Assembly (NCBI RefSeq): GCF_003182485.1
Contig: NZ_QGTX01000001.1
Coordinates: 3,806,001 to 3,870,000, forward strand
Length of the DNA stretch: 64,000 nucleotides
Direction of reading: 5' to 3'
Source: Geodermatophilus normandii
GTDB taxonomy: Bacteria; Actinomycetota; Actinomycetes; Mycobacteriales; Geodermatophilaceae
The translations under genes were made by a program, and so were the position numbers. The notes beneath the pieces are model-generated. The model saw nothing but the letters and a program-made list of their open reading frames with translations. It made no database searches and was not told the DNA's origin. Positions 11,305-21,453 of this stretch are shown here, piece by piece. The first letter of the stretch is position 1. Each line of letters begins with the position of its first letter.

Positions 11305-11802
11305 TCAGGTGCGGTCGGGCAGGGCGGTCCACTCGGCCCAGGAGAGGTCGCGGCCGACGTAGCGGGGGGCGCGCAGCGGCCAGTCCTCGGCCAGCCAGCG
11401 CGGCACGAAGGCGTCCAGCGCGGCCTCGACCTCGGTGCCGACCAGCCGGTCGACCACCCACCAGGACACCTCGGCGTCGGCGTCGCCTGCCTTCTCCGGC
11501 GGGTCGACGTAGACGCAGCCGAGCAGCTCGGTCTCGTCCTCGTCGAACAGCGCGTAGTTGAAGCTCTCGTGCGCCTCGATCTCGCGCTCGTGGCGGGCGA
11601 GGTCCTCGCGGTCCTGCTCCTCGGTCATCGTGGCCGGCGGCCAGCCCCACGCCTCGCCGTAGATGCCCCACAGCCGCTCGCGGGAGCCCATGACGGCGGG
11701 GAGGTCGATCGCGGTGTCGGCCGCGCGGATCGGGCGCAGGTGCTGCCCGGTGGGCAGGTCGGCGCGGGTCGGGTGGACGAAGTCGTCGGGGAGCCAGGGC
11801 AC
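11305..11802 (-). CDS. GNAT family N-acetyltransferase
   Basis: A 165-residue protein with a GNAT-type layout: an N-terminal [16 protein letters not shown], a central beta-strand region [20 protein letters not shown] and an acceptor side [20 protein letters not shown] followed by [12 protein letters not shown]. The acetyl-CoA loop is atypical, so the acetyltransferase label rests on overall pattern. The start is uncertain; the GTG at 11802 gives [20 protein letters not shown], a sensible N-terminus. It is convergent with the SRPBCC gene with four bases between stops. The substrate is unknown. Confidence 0.7.
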   Translation of the reverse strand: MPWLPDDFVHPTRADLPTGQHLRPIRAADTAIDLPAVMGSRERLWGIYGEAWGWPPATMTEEQDREDLARHEREIEAHESFNYALFDEDETELLGCVYVDPPEKAGDADAEVSWWVVDRLVGTEVEAALDAFVPRWLAEDWPLRAPRYVGRDLSWAEWTALPDRT

Positions 11803-11882
11803 GGGCGGGCAGGGTAGGCGACTCGCGGCGGTCCGTGGGGGCGTGCACGCACCGCGCTCGCCCGGGCGCGCCGGGCGCGGAC

Positions 11883-13274
11883 TCAGCGGGTGCGGCGCAG
11901 CAGGGCCATGAACATCGCGTCGGTGCCGTGCCGGTGCGGCCACAGCTGCCCGTACGGCCCACGCCCGATCCCGGGCACCTCGGCGAACAGCGGCGCCACC
12001 GGCAGCACCTCGACGTCGTCCCGGGCGGCCGCGGCGTCGGCGACGGCGACCGTCTCCGCGGCGTGCGGCGAGCAGGTCACGTAGGCGACGACGCCGCCGG
12101 GGCGCACCGAGGACAGCGCGCTGTCGAGCAGCGCCGTCTGCAGGTCCACCAGCGGGCCGACGTCCTCGGGCGTGCGGCGCCAGCGCACCTCCGGCCGCCG
12201 GCGCAGCGCGCCCAGCCCGGTGCACGGCGCGTCGAGCAGCACCCGGTCGAACGAGCCGGGTGCCCAGGGCGGCCGGCGGCCGTCGGCGACGACCACCTCG
12301 ACGTCGTCCTCCCCGGACAGCGCGCCCCGCACGAGCTCGGCGCGGTGCGGCGCGCGGTCGGCGGCGGTCAGGTGCACCCCGGCCGGGCGGACGGCGGCCA
12401 GCAGCCCGGCCTTGCCGCCGGGGCCGGCGCAGACGTCGAGCCAGCGGGCGTCCGGGCCCTCGAGCGGCGCGCGGGCGAGCAGCAGCGCGGCGAGCTGGCT
12501 GCCCTCGTCCTGCACCGCGGCCGCGCCCGAGCGCACCGACGGCAGCCGGCCCGGGTCTCCCCCGCCCAGGCGCACCGCGTACGGCGACCACGGTCCCGGC
12601 GTCCCCCCGGACTCCTCGGCGAGCGCCGCGCGGTCCACGTGCCGGGCGACCAGGTGGACCTCCGGCGCGGCGTCGTCGGCCAGCAGCGCGGGCTCGAGTT
12701 CCTCGGCCGGGGAGTCCCCGCCGAGCGCCTCCCGCCACGCGGACACGATCCACTCGGGGTGGTCGGTGGCCAGCGCCAGCCGCCGGTCCCCGTCGGCGCC
12801 GAGCCGCTCGAGCCAGGCGGCCCGGTCCCCGCCCGCGGCCACCTTGCGCAGGACGGCGTTGACCAGGCCGGAGGCGCCGGTCCCGACGATCGCGCGGGTG
12901 AGGTCGACCGTGGTGGCGACGGCGGCGTGCGCGGGCACCCGCAGGTCCAGCACCTGGTAGGCGCCCAGCCGCAGCAGGTCCAGCACCCGCCGGTCGAGGT
13001 CGGCCAGCGGGCGGTCGACCAGCCGGGCCAGCACCGCGTCGAGGGTGCCCTGCGCGCGCAGCGCCCCGTAGGCCAGCTGGGTGGCGAAGGCGGCGTCGCG
13101 GGGGTCGAGGTCGCGCTCGCGCAGCAGCTGGGGCAGCAGCAGGTTGGCGTAGGCCTCGCGCGCGGAGACGCCGTCGAGGACGTCGTAGGCGGTCAGCCGG
13201 GCGCCGTCGAGGGGTGCCCGCCGGGGTGACCGCTGCGGCCGCCGCTGGGCCGGGCGCCGCGGTGGCCGGCTCAC
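11883..13274 (-). CDS. rsmB: 16S rRNA (cytosine-967 C5)-methyltransferase, RsmB/Sun family
   Basis: A 463-residue enzyme. Residues about 20-155 form the NusB-like RNA-binding domain ([20 protein letters not shown], then [20 protein letters not shown]). The methyltransferase domain follows, with SAM-binding [18 protein letters not shown] and the two catalytic cysteines in [20 protein letters not shown] and [13 protein letters not shown]. The GTG at 13274 overlaps the fmt stop (GTGA). The pairing of fmt with rsmB is conserved across bacteria and links initiation to ribosome maturation. Confidence 0.94.
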   Translation of the reverse strand: MSRPPRRPAQRRPQRSPRRAPLDGARLTAYDVLDGVSAREAYANLLLPQLLRERDLDPRDAAFATQLAYGALRAQGTLDAVLARLVDRPLADLDRRVLDLLRLGAYQVLDLRVPAHAAVATTVDLTRAIVGTGASGLVNAVLRKVAAGGDRAAWLERLGADGDRRLALATDHPEWIVSAWREALGGDSPAEELEPALLADDAAPEVHLVARHVDRAALAEESGGTPGPWSPYAVRLGGGDPGRLPSVRSGAAAVQDEGSQLAALLLARAPLEGPDARWLDVCAGPGGKAGLLAAVRPAGVHLTAADRAPHRAELVRGALSGEDDVEVVVADGRRPPWAPGSFDRVLLDAPCTGLGALRRRPEVRWRRTPEDVGPLVDLQTALLDSALSSVRPGGVVAYVTCSPHAAETVAVADAAAARDDVEVLPVAPLFAEVPGIGRGPYGQLWPHRHGTDAMFMALLRRTR

Positions 13275-14200
13275 GCGCCCAGCCGCTCGCCGGGCGCCGG
13301 GCGGGCGCCGCGGGCCCAGTCGGCCGCCGGCAGCACCCGCTTGCCGGCCGGCTGCACCTCGCCCAGCCGCACCGAGCCCCGCCCGGTGCCGACGACGACA
13401 CCGCTCGGGCCCACCGACACCTCGCCGGGCTCCAGCCCGAGCGCGGTCGGCAGCGGCTCGACCGGGCCCAGCCGCAGCCGGTCCCCGCGCCAGGTGGTCC
13501 ACGCGCCCGGTGCCGGGGTCACGCCGCGCACCCGCCGGTCCACGACGTGCGCCGGCAGCGCCCAGTCGACCCGCGCGTCGGCGGTCTCGATCCGCGGCGC
13601 GAGGCTGACGCCGTCGGCCGGCTGCGGCCGGGGGACGAGGGTGCCGGCGGCGATGCCGTCGAGGGTGGCCACCAGCAGGCGGGCGCCGCTCACCGCGAGG
13701 CGGCCCAGCAGGTCGCCGGCGGTGTCGCGCGGGCCGATCGGCTCGGTGACCACGCCGAACACCGGCCCGGTGTCCAGGCCCTGCTCGAGCCGGAAGGTGC
13801 AGGCGCCGGTGACCTCGTCGCCGGCCATGAGCGCGTGCTGCACCGGGGCGGCGCCGCGCCAGGCCGGCAGCAGCGAGAAGTGCAGGTTGACCCAGCCGTG
13901 CGCCGGCAGGTCGAGCGCGGCCGGCGGGACCAGCGCGCCGTAGGCGACCACGGGCGCGCAGTCGACGGCGAGGTCGGCGAGCTGTGCGAGGAACTCCGGC
14001 TCGCGCGGCGAGCGGGGCTGCAGCACGGGCAGGCCGGCGGCGTCGGCGCGCTCGGCCACCGGGGAGCGGCTCACCTTCCGGCCGCGGCCAGAGCGGGCGT
14101 CGGGCCGGGTGAGGACGGCGACCACCTCGTGGCCGGAGCCCAGCAGCGCCTCCAGCGAGGGGACGGCGGCCTCGGGCGTCCCGGCGAACAGGAGCCTCAG
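13271..14200 (-). CDS. fmt: Methionyl-tRNA formyltransferase, probable CTG start
   Basis: A 309-residue enzyme that formylates initiator Met-t[56 protein letters not shown] and DTGPVFGVV are diagnostic. The conserved N-terminus of the family is MRLLFAGTP. Here the matching codon at 14198-14200 is CTG, and GGAGGTGAG (14207-14215) lies six bases upstream, overlapping the def stop as CTGA. This strongly suggests a CTG start. The nearest upstream ATG (14230) would add ten residues ([10 protein letters not shown]) lying inside def and has no good ribosome-binding site. def-fmt-rsmB form one coupled unit. Confidence 0.93.
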   Translation of the reverse strand: MRLLFAGTPEAAVPSLEALLGSGHEVVAVLTRPDARSGRGRKVSRSPVAERADAAGLPVLQPRSPREPEFLAQLADLAVDCAPVVAYGALVPPAALDLPAHGWVNLHFSLLPAWRGAAPVQHALMAGDEVTGACTFRLEQGLDTGPVFGVVTEPIGPRDTAGDLLGRLAVSGARLLVATLDGIAAGTLVPRPQPADGVSLAPRIETADARVDWALPAHVVDRRVRGVTPAPGAWTTWRGDRLRLGPVEPLPTALGLEPGEVSVGPSGVVVGTGRGSVRLGEVQPAGKRVLPAADWARGARPAPGERLGA

Positions 14201-14730
14201 TGGGGGCTCACCTCCACGCGCGGGACCCATGCCTGCACGCCCCGCCACTCGGCCTCGGCGAGCGCGGCCAGCGCGGCGGTGCGCGCCTCCGGGTCGAGCC
14301 GGTCGACGAACACCACGCCGTCGAGGTGGTCGACCTCGTGCTGCACCGCGCGGGCCAGCAGGTGCGAGCCCTCGACCCGGACGGGGTCGCCGTGCTGGTT
14401 CCAGCCGGTCGCCACCACGTGCAGGTGCCGGCGGCAGTCGAAGCGGTACCCCGGGATGGACAGGCAGCCCTCGGGTGCCTCCTCGGTCTCCTCGCCGACC
14501 AGGTCCACCGACGGGTTGACCAGGTGGCCCACCTCGCCGTCGACGTACCAGGTGAACACCCGCAGCCCGACGCCGATCTGGGGCGCGGCCAGCCCGGCGC
14601 CGCCGGCGGCGTGCATCGTCTCGGTCAGGTCGGCGACCAGGCCGCGCAGCTCGGCGTCGAAGTCGACGACGGGGGCCGCGGGCCGGTGCAGGACGGGGTC
14701 GCCCAGCAGCCGGATCGGGGTGACGCTCAC
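14197..14730 (-). CDS. def: Peptide deformylase
   Basis: A 177-residue metalloenzyme removing the formyl group from nascent chains. All three family motifs are intact: [10 protein letters not shown] (residues about 46-55), EGCLSIPG with the metal-binding cysteine, and QHEVDHLDG with both histidines and the catalytic glutamate. The start at 14730 gives [18 protein letters not shown], the standard N-terminus. It is followed by fmt with overlapping codons, so the enzymes that add and remove the formyl group are co-translated. Confidence 0.96.
   Translation of the reverse strand: MSVTPIRLLGDPVLHRPAAPVVDFDAELRGLVADLTETMHAAGGAGLAAPQIGVGLRVFTWYVDGEVGHLVNPSVDLVGEETEEAPEGCLSIPGYRFDCRRHLHVVATGWNQHGDPVRVEGSHLLARAVQHEVDHLDGVVFVDRLDPEARTAALAALAEAEWRGVQAWVPRVEVSPH
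14207..14215 (-). promoter_or_regulatory. Shine-Dalgarno sequence that fixes the fmt CTG start
   Basis: GGAGGTGAG, nearly fully complementary to the 3' end of 16S rRNA, lies inside the last codons of def and six bases before the CTG at 14200. Its spacing is right for that codon and wrong for the upstream ATG at 14230. Confidence 0.75.
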
Positions 14731-14786
14731 CGGCCGATCGTAGGTGAGCGGCGCAGATGGCCATCCCTGCCGCCCGAGGGCCGGGA

Positions 14787-16790
14787 CTAGACGAGGTCCA
14801 GGGGGTCGAGCTGGACCCGCACGTGCTCGGGGACCTTCCTGGCGCTCCGCACGCTCTGCACCTCCGCGAGCGCGGTGGCCAGCGCCAGGCCCTCGCCGCG
14901 CGGCACCCGCACGAGGAAGCGCTCCCGCTCCCCCTCCTGCCCCGGCCGCGGCGGCTCGGGGACGGGGCCGAGCAGGTCAGCGGCGGCGGGCAGCCGGGCG
15001 GCGGCGAGGAACTCCGCCAGCGCCGACGGCGACCCCGACAGCGACGCCATCCGGGTGGCCGGCGGGAACCCGAGCTCGCGGCGGTCGGCGAGCTCGCGCT
15101 CGGCCAGCCAGCCCGGGTCCCAGCGGACCAGCGCCTGGACGACGGGGTGCGCGGCGTCGGCGGCGACGACGACCGAGCCGTGCGGCCGCACCAGCGTGGC
15201 GGCGTTCATCCAGCGGCGCAGGGTCTCCTCCCCCGCGCGCAGGTCGGCGCGCCCGAGCAGCGCCCACGAGTCGAGCAGCAGCGCCGCGCCGTAGCCGCCC
15301 TCGGCCACGGGCTCCGCGCCCGGGGTGGCCACCACCAGCGACGGCCCGCCCGGCACCGACGGCAGCACGCCCGAGCCGCGGCCCGACACCCGCACCGCCG
15401 CGCCGGGGAAGGCCCGGCCCAGCTCCTCCGCGGTCCGCGAGGCGCCGACGACGGAGGCGCGCAGCTTGGTGCCGTGGCAGTGCGGGCAGTCGAAGGTGGC
15501 CGCCGGCCGGGCGCACCAGCGGCAGGCCGGCACCCGCGAGCCGCCCGGCCCGGGGGCCGGCGCGATGCCCAGCGGGCCGGAGCAGACGGCGCAGCGGGCC
15601 GGTGCGCGGCAGCGGTCGCAGGACAGCCCGGGCGCGTAACCGGCGCGCGGCACCTGCACGAGCACCGGCGCGCCCTCCGCCAGTGCCGCCCGGGCGACGC
15701 GGTGGGCGAGGCTGGGCAGGCGGGCGGTGCGGGCGGCGGGGTCGCGGGCGAGCTCGGAGTCCTCGCCGAGGGCCTGCACCCGTGGCGCCACCGCGCGGAG
15801 GACGGCCCGCTCGGCGGCGAGCTCGTGCGCCCAGCCGCTCTGCACCAGCAGCTCCGCCTCGGCGGTCCGCGCGGTGGCCGCGACGACGGCGGCGCAGGAG
15901 GCCAGGTGCGCGCGGTGGACGAGCACGTCGCGGGCGTGCGCGTAGGGGGCCCGGGGCTCGGCGTGCAGGTCGTCGCCGTCGTCCCAGACGGCCACCAGGC
16001 CGAGGCCGGCGACCGGCGCGAAGGCCGCCGCCCGGGTGCCGAGGACGACCGTGGCGCTGCCGCGGGCGGCGTCGAGGAAGCGGCGGTAGCGGGCGTCGGG
16101 AGCGGCGTCGGCGCGCAGCACGACGAAGGAGCCCTGCGGCAGCCGGGCGGTGGCCGCGGCCTCCAGCCGGTCGAGGTCACGGCCGTCGGGGACGACGACG
16201 AGCGCGCCGCGGCCGCCGGACAGCGCCGCCTGGCACAGCTCGGCCAGCCGCGCGGGCCAGTCCTCCCCGGGCAGCGCCGTCCACACCGCGCGGGCGGGCC
16301 GGCCCTCGGCGACGGCGCCGAGCAGCGCCGGGCCGGTCGGGTACCGGGCGAAGCCGGCGGGGTCGGGCGCCTCCGGCGGCGGGGGCGGCTCGGCGGCCGG
16401 GCGCTTCTCCGCGGCCGCGCGGCGGGGCGGGACGGCCAGCCGCAGCACGTCGGTGAGCGTGCCGCCCCAGCGCTGGGCCACCGAGCGGGCCAGCGCGGCC
16501 ACCTCCGGGGTGAGCACGGGCTCGCCGGAGACCAGCTTGGCCAGCGGCGCGAGCCTGCGGTCGGTCGCGCTGGTGTCGGCCAGCTCGAGGACGAACCCGT
16601 CGACGAGCTGCCCGGCGAAGCGCACCCGCACCCGGCAGCCGGCCCGGACCTCGCCGGCCATGTCGTCGGGGACCGCGTAGTCGAAGGGACGGTCGAGGTG
16701 CGCGAGGGGCACGTCGACGACGACCCGGGCGACCCGCGGGGTGCGGGTGCCCGGGTCGGCGGGTGCGTCGGTCTCGGCGGCCGAGGTCAG
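14787..16790 (-). CDS. priA: Primosomal protein N' (PriA), actinobacterial form without helicase motifs
   Basis: About 667 residues. The N-terminal DNA-binding domain ([20 protein letters not shown], then [20 protein letters not shown]) and the zinc-binding cysteines ([35 protein letters not shown]) are clear. The Walker A GKT and DEAD-type motifs of true PriA are missing from the central region, as is known for actinobacterial PriA, so it probably has no helicase activity. No ATG, GTG or TTG precedes the conserved first strand. The CTG at 16790, with GGAGA about five bases upstream, begins [13 protein letters not shown] and is the best start. A GTG at 16712 would cut into the conserved domain. 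It follows metK by 73 bases. Confidence 0.88.
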   Translation of the reverse strand: MTSAAETDAPADPGTRTPRVARVVVDVPLAHLDRPFDYAVPDDMAGEVRAGCRVRVRFAGQLVDGFVLELADTSATDRRLAPLAKLVSGEPVLTPEVAALARSVAQRWGGTLTDVLRLAVPPRRAAAEKRPAAEPPPPPEAPDPAGFARYPTGPALLGAVAEGRPARAVWTALPGEDWPARLAELCQAALSGGRGALVVVPDGRDLDRLEAAATARLPQGSFVVLRADAAPDARYRRFLDAARGSATVVLGTRAAAFAPVAGLGLVAVWDDGDDLHAEPRAPYAHARDVLVHRAHLASCAAVVAATARTAEAELLVQSGWAHELAAERAVLRAVAPRVQALGEDSELARDPAARTARLPSLAHRVARAALAEGAPVLVQVPRAGYAPGLSCDRCRAPARCAVCSGPLGIAPAPGPGGSRVPACRWCARPAATFDCPHCHGTKLRASVVGASRTAEELGRAFPGAAVRVSGRGSGVLPSVPGGPSLVVATPGAEPVAEGGYGAALLLDSWALLGRADLRAGEETLRRWMNAATLVRPHGSVVVAADAAHPVVQALVRWDPGWLAERELADRRELGFPPATRMASLSGSPSALAEFLAAARLPAAADLLGPVPEPPRPGQEGERERFLVRVPRGEGLALATALAEVQSVRSARKVPEHVRVQLDPLDLV

Positions 16791-16863
16791 CGGGGTCTCC
16801 GATCGGGCGTGGTCTCGCCCGTCAGTCTCGTCGCGGGGTACGACGACATCGGGTGCGGCGGCC

Positions 16864-18063
<1,200 letters not shown>

Positions 18064-18135
18064 TCGGTTCTCCCTGCTTCGGTGACGAGGTCGGGGCGCG
18101 GGTGGACCGCACCGCCTGGAGACCGTACCGGCGGC

Positions 18136-18158
18136 ACCGTCGGCGGGCAGCCGACGGT
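18136..18158 (-). terminator. Hairpin at the coaBC 3' end
   Basis: A 9-bp perfect inverted repeat (accgtcggc 18136-18144, gccgacggt 18150-18158) with a 5-base loop begins at the coaBC stop and precedes metK. It could be a weak terminator or RNA-stabilising stem inside the operon. Confidence 0.5.
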
Positions 18159-19387
18159 CACCCCAGACGGGGGAGCACCGTCTGCCAGACGGCCGCGGCG
18201 ACGGCGTCCTTCGTGCCGTGCGGCACCTCGGTGGCCGTGCCGTCGGCGGCGAGCACGACGGCGGCGTTGTCCGGGCGCCCGAACACCCCGCCGCCGGAGA
18301 CGTCGTTGACGACGAGCAGGTCGCAGCCCTTGCGGGCCAGCTTGGCGCGGGCGTGGGTCAGCACGTCGGCGTCGGCGTCACCGGTCTCGGCGGCGAAACC
18401 GACCACGAGCTGGCCGGGCGGGCGCTTGGTGACCAGCTCGGCGAGCACGTCGGGGTTGCGCACCAGCGGCACCTCGGGGACCTCGGAGGGGTCGTCCTTC
18501 TTCTTCAGCTTGGTGGCGGCGACCGACGCCGGCCGGAAGTCGGCGACCGCGGCGGCCATGACGACCACGTCCGCCACGGCTCCCCCACCCGACCCGGCCT
18601 CGGCCAGCACCGCCGTGCGCAGCTCCTCCGCCGTCCCCACGGGGACCACGCGGACGCCGAAGGGCGCGGGCAGGTCGACGTTGGCCGCGACGAGGGTGAC
18701 CTCGGCGCCGCGGGCCGCGGCCACGCGGGCCAGTGCCCAGCCCTGCTTGCCCGAGGAGCGGTTGCCCAGGTAGCGCACCGGGTCCAGCGGCTCGCGGGTC
18801 CCGCCGGCGCTCACCACCACCCGCCGGCCGGCGAGGTCGGCGCGCAGCACGTCGGCGCCCGCGGCGAGGACCACCCGGGCGAGCTCGGCGACGTCGGCGG
18901 GCTCGGGCAGCCGGCCGGGGCCGGAGTCCGGGCCGGTCAGCCGGCCGACGGCCGGCGGCAGGACGAGCGAGCCGCGGCGGCGGAGCGTGGCGACGTTGTC
19001 CTGGGTGGCCGGGTGCAGCCACATCTCGGTGTGCATGGCCGGCACGAACACGACCGGGCAGTGCGCGGTGAGCAGCGTGGCGGTGAGCAGGTCGTCGGCC
19101 CGCCCGGCGGCGGCGCGGGCCAGCAGGTCGGCGGTGGCCGGGGCGACGACGACGAGGTCGGCGGTCTGCCCGATCCGCACGTGGGCGACCTCGGGGACGT
19201 GCGACCACACGTCGGTGGTCACCGGGTTGCCGCTCAGCGCCTCGAACGTGGCGGCGCCGACGAAGTGCAGCGCGGACTCGGTGGGCACCACGCGGACCTC
19301 GTGCCCCGCCTCGGTCAGCGCGCGCAGCAGCAGCGCCGCCTTGTACGCGGCCACGCCGCCGCCCACGCCCAGCACGATCCGGCTCAT
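18158..19387 (-). CDS. coaBC: Bifunctional phosphopantothenoylcysteine decarboxylase / phosphopantothenate-cysteine ligase
   Basis: A 409-residue coenzyme A enzyme. The N-terminal FMN-dependent CoaC domain (residues about 1-185) starts [20 protein letters not shown] and contains [20 protein letters not shown] and [11 protein letters not shown]. The C-terminal CoaB domain carries [31 protein letters not shown], the KLKKKD loop and LLVVNDV. The ATG at 19387 has GGGAGG nine bases upstream; an ATG three codons earlier is too close to it. It follows rpoZ after a terminator-like hairpin and precedes metK. Confidence 0.95.
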   Translation of the reverse strand: MSRIVLGVGGGVAAYKAALLLRALTEAGHEVRVVPTESALHFVGAATFEALSGNPVTTDVWSHVPEVAHVRIGQTADLVVVAPATADLLARAAAGRADDLLTATLLTAHCPVVFVPAMHTEMWLHPATQDNVATLRRRGSLVLPPAVGRLTGPDSGPGRLPEPADVAELARVVLAAGADVLRADLAGRRVVVSAGGTREPLDPVRYLGNRSSGKQGWALARVAAARGAEVTLVAANVDLPAPFGVRVVPVGTAEELRTAVLAEAGSGGGAVADVVVMAAAVADFRPASVAATKLKKKDDPSEVPEVPLVRNPDVLAELVTKRPPGQLVVGFAAETGDADADVLTHARAKLARKGCDLLVVNDVSGGGVFGRPDNAAVVLAADGTATEVPHGTKDAVAAAVWQTVLPRLG

Positions 19388-19413
19388 GCCGACCATCCTC
19401 CCGCAGACACGAC

Positions 19414-19441
19414 GACGCCCCCGGTAGCAACCGGGGGCGTC
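19414..19441. terminator. Hairpin between rpoZ and coaBC
   Basis: A perfect 12-bp inverted repeat (GACGCCCCCGGT 19414-19425, ACCGGGGGCGTC 19430-19441) with a 4-base loop. It lies downstream of rpoZ and just upstream of coaBC, so it could end the mihF-gmk-rpoZ transcript or attenuate entry into coaBC. Confidence 0.75.
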
Positions 19442-19455
19442 ACTCGCAAGGGACT

Positions 19456-19518
19456 GGAACGGCCTCGTCGTAGGGGCCCGCCGCGAGCGTGCGAGCGGTG
19501 GGGGGCGACGGGGTCCTT
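19456..19518 (-). repeat. 3'-end-associated dispersed repeat, copy after rpoZ
   Basis: This block abuts the rpoZ stop. It contains GGAACGGCCTCG, AGGGGCCCGCCGCGAGC, GTGCGAGCGG, TGGGGGGCGA and GGGGTCCTTC. The order and orientation match the copies after hisE, the prepilin peptidase gene and relA. CCGCCGC and GCGGTGG can pair to form a small stem. Confidence 0.75.
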
Positions 19519-19782
19519 CTAGTTCTCGCCGGCGGTGTGGGTCAGCAGGCCCTCGTTGATCTCGCGCAGCGCGATCGAGAGGGGCTTCTCCTGCGGAGCG
19601 GTGTCGACCAGCGGGCCGACGTACTCCAGCAGGCCCTCGGAGAGCTGGCTGTAGTAGGCGTTGATCTGCCGCGCGCGCTTGGCGGCGAAGATCACCAGGC
19701 CGTACTTGCTGCTGGTGCGCTCGAGCAGCTCGTCGATCGGCGGGTTGGTGATGCCCTCGGGGGAGGGTGCGACTCCGGACAC
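19519..19782 (-). CDS. rpoZ: DNA-directed RNA polymerase omega subunit
   Basis: An 87-residue protein that helps assemble and fold the beta-prime subunit. [20 protein letters not shown] followed by [20 protein letters not shown] and the C-terminal [16 protein letters not shown] match the actinobacterial form. The GTG start is at 19782. The order gmk-rpoZ-coaBC-metK is the standard actinobacterial one. Confidence 0.96.
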   Translation of the reverse strand: MSGVAPSPEGITNPPIDELLERTSSKYGLVIFAAKRARQINAYYSQLSEGLLEYVGPLVDTAPQEKPLSIALREINEGLLTHTAGEN

Positions 19783-19836
19783 GGGCGCGTGTGCTCCTCG
19801 GCTGGTCTCGATGGGAGTGAGGGGCCTCGCGGCCGG

Positions 19837-20442
19837 TCACTCGGAGGCGCCGACGGTCCTTCCGGACGACGGCGCAGCTAGCAAGGATACCAACTCGTCC
19901 GCGGCCCTCGCGACGTCGTCGTTGACCACCACGACGTCGAACTCCCCCGACGCGTCCAGCTCGGCCTGCGCGATGTGCAGCCGGCGCTCCTGCACGGCCG
20001 GTGGCTCGGAGCCCCGGCCGGCCAGCCGGCTCCGCAGCTCGGCCCAGGACGGCGGGGCGAGGAACACCAGCTGCGCCTCCGGGGCCCGCGCGCGGACCTG
20101 GCGGGCGCCCTGCAGCTCGATCTCCAGCAGCGCCGGCGCCCCGGCCGCGAGGCGCTCGCGGACCGGGGCCGCCGGTGTGCCGTAGCGGTTGCCCGCGTAC
20201 TCGGCCCACTCGAGCAGGCCGTCCTCGGCGACCAGCCGGTCGAACTCGGCGTCGGTGAGGAAGTGGTAGTGCACCCCGTCGACCTCGCCCGGGCGCTGCC
20301 GGCGGGTGGTGACCGACACCGACACCCACACGTCGGGGTGCCGGCGGCGGACCTCCGCGACGACGGTGCCCTTGCCGACCCCCGAGGGACCGGAGAGCAC
20401 CGTCAGGCGCGCCTGGGAGGGAGCCGGCTGAGCTGTGGGCAA
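19837..20442 (-). CDS. gmk: Guanylate kinase
   Basis: A 201-residue nucleotide kinase converting GMP to GDP. It has the Walker [17 protein letters not shown], the GMP-binding [20 protein letters not shown] and [11 protein letters not shown], and [20 protein letters not shown]. The start is a TTG at 20442, giving [16 protein letters not shown], with GAGGA upstream. The last 15 residues are a non-conserved tail. It follows mihF by about 60 bases, a gap containing a short TCGTGGTGC tandem repeat. Confidence 0.95.
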   Translation of the reverse strand: MPTAQPAPSQARLTVLSGPSGVGKGTVVAEVRRRHPDVWVSVSVTTRRQRPGEVDGVHYHFLTDAEFDRLVAEDGLLEWAEYAGNRYGTPAAPVRERLAAGAPALLEIELQGARQVRARAPEAQLVFLAPPSWAELRSRLAGRGSEPPAVQERRLHIAQAELDASGEFDVVVVNDDVARAADELVSLLAAPSSGRTVGASE

Positions 20443-20502
20443 CGCGTGGGTCCTCGTGGTGCTCGTGGTGCTCGTGTCGGACGGGGAGCGCGGCCGGGGA
20501 CC

Positions 20503-20859
20503 TCAGGCCGTCGAGTCGGCGGGCACCTGGTCGGCGACCACCTGCTCGCCGCCGAACTCGCTCTCCAGCGCCCGGCGCTGGTTGGCGCCCAGGCCGCGCA
20601 CCCGGCGGGTCGGGGAGATCTCGAGCCGCTCCATGATCTTCGCAGCCCGCGCCTTGCCCACGCCCGGCAGGGACTCCAGGACGGCGGAGACGCGCATCTT
20701 GCCTATGACCTCGTCGGTCTCGCCCTGCTTGAGAACGTCGCCGACCGTGGCGCCCTTGCTCTTGAGCCGCTCGCGGAGCTCGGCGCGCGCCTTGCGGGCG
20801 GCGGCGGCCTTCTCGAGGGCGGCGGCGCGTTGTTCCGGGGAGAGGTCGGGGAGGGGCAT
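20503..20859 (-). CDS. mihF: Integration host factor, actinobacterial type
   Basis: A nucleoid-associated protein of about 118 residues. It has the typical basic helix LSPEQRAAALEKAAAARKAR followed by ELRERLKSKGA, then an S13/H2TH-like DNA-binding domain with MRVSAVLESLPGVGKARAAK and RRVRGLGANQRRALE. It bends DNA and is essential in mycobacteria. I chose the ATG at 20859 (MPLPDLSPEQR) because known homologues begin there; an ATG at 20871 would add MGRT. The C-terminal VADQVPADSTA is a lineage-specific tail. It heads the mihF-gmk-rpoZ group, with a palindrome-containing promoter about 200 bases upstream. Confidence 0.93.
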   Translation of the reverse strand: MPLPDLSPEQRAAALEKAAAARKARAELRERLKSKGATVGDVLKQGETDEVIGKMRVSAVLESLPGVGKARAAKIMERLEISPTRRVRGLGANQRRALESEFGGEQVVADQVPADSTA

Positions 20860-21075
20860 GGTGCGTCCCATCGTGTCGTTGCCGGGGATCTGGCACCCGG
20901 CGGGTGCGTGCGGTGTCGTCGGTCCGGAGCCGCGGTCTGAGCCCCGGCGGTCAACCTAGTAACCACGAATGCGCAGGTCACGCGCGGTGCGCGCGACCAG
21001 TTCGATCTCCGCGCGTCCGCTCGTGACGCACGGTGGAACCTCTCCGTGACCGTCCGTCAACACCGCAGGTCAGGA

Positions 21076-21099
21076 AGTATACGAAACGCATTCGTTTCG
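21076..21099 (-). promoter_or_regulatory. Promoter with operator-like palindrome upstream of mihF
   Basis: On the minus strand TATACT (21076-21081) is the best -10 box in the window (five of six to consensus). Immediately upstream lies the perfect inverted repeat CGAAACG-CATT-CGTTTCG (21082-21099). In this very GC-rich DNA the A/T content stands out. The palindrome occupies the -10/-35 spacer, where a repressor would act. The next gene in this direction is mihF, about 210 bases away, leaving a long leader. Confidence 0.55.
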
Positions 21100-21159
21100 G
21101 CTGTACCAGGGCGGACGGCCTCGGCGCGACACGCCGGGGCCACCTGCGGGGCGGGACGC

Positions 21160-21453
21160 TCAGGCGCCGCCGCGGCGGGCCGACCGGCGCCCCAGGACCC
21201 AGCCGCCGACGGCGGCCAGGAGCAGGGCACCGGCCACGAGCAGGCCGGCGCCCACGAGGTGGCCGCGGGTCCACAGGACCGTCCCGCCGTCGAAGGTCAC
21301 CGTGAGGGTGCTGTCGTGCGCCTCCGTCAGCGGCGCGTAGCTCCCGCCGTACCCGACCGCCGGCGTGGTGTTGGTCCGCCAGAAGACGGCGACCCCGGCG
21401 ACGGCCAGGGCCGCACCCAGCACCGCGACCGCCCACGGCAGCCCACGCCTCAC
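21160..21453 (-). CDS. Small two-helix membrane protein of unknown function
   Basis: A 97-residue protein whose GTG start overlaps the pyrF stop (GTGA), so it ends the pyr operon. Hydrophobic segment one is at about residues 5-24 (WAVAVLGAALAVAGVAVFW). A polar loop of about 40 residues follows (TTPAVGYGGSYAPLTEAHDS, then TLTVTFDGG). Segment two is at about 65-87 (LVGAGLLVAGALLLAAVGGW), followed by the basic tail VLGRRSARRGGA. I do not recognise a family. Translational coupling supports a real gene; the operon position alone says little about its role. Confidence 0.75.
   Translation of the reverse strand: MRRGLPWAVAVLGAALAVAGVAVFWRTNTTPAVGYGGSYAPLTEAHDSTLTVTFDGGTVLWTRGHLVGAGLLVAGALLLAAVGGWVLGRRSARRGGA

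Noticed and set aside
18064-18157. SAM riboswitch before metK
   Set aside because: The gap is under 100 bases and contains only a simple hairpin at the coaBC stop; no SAM-I type core is visible.
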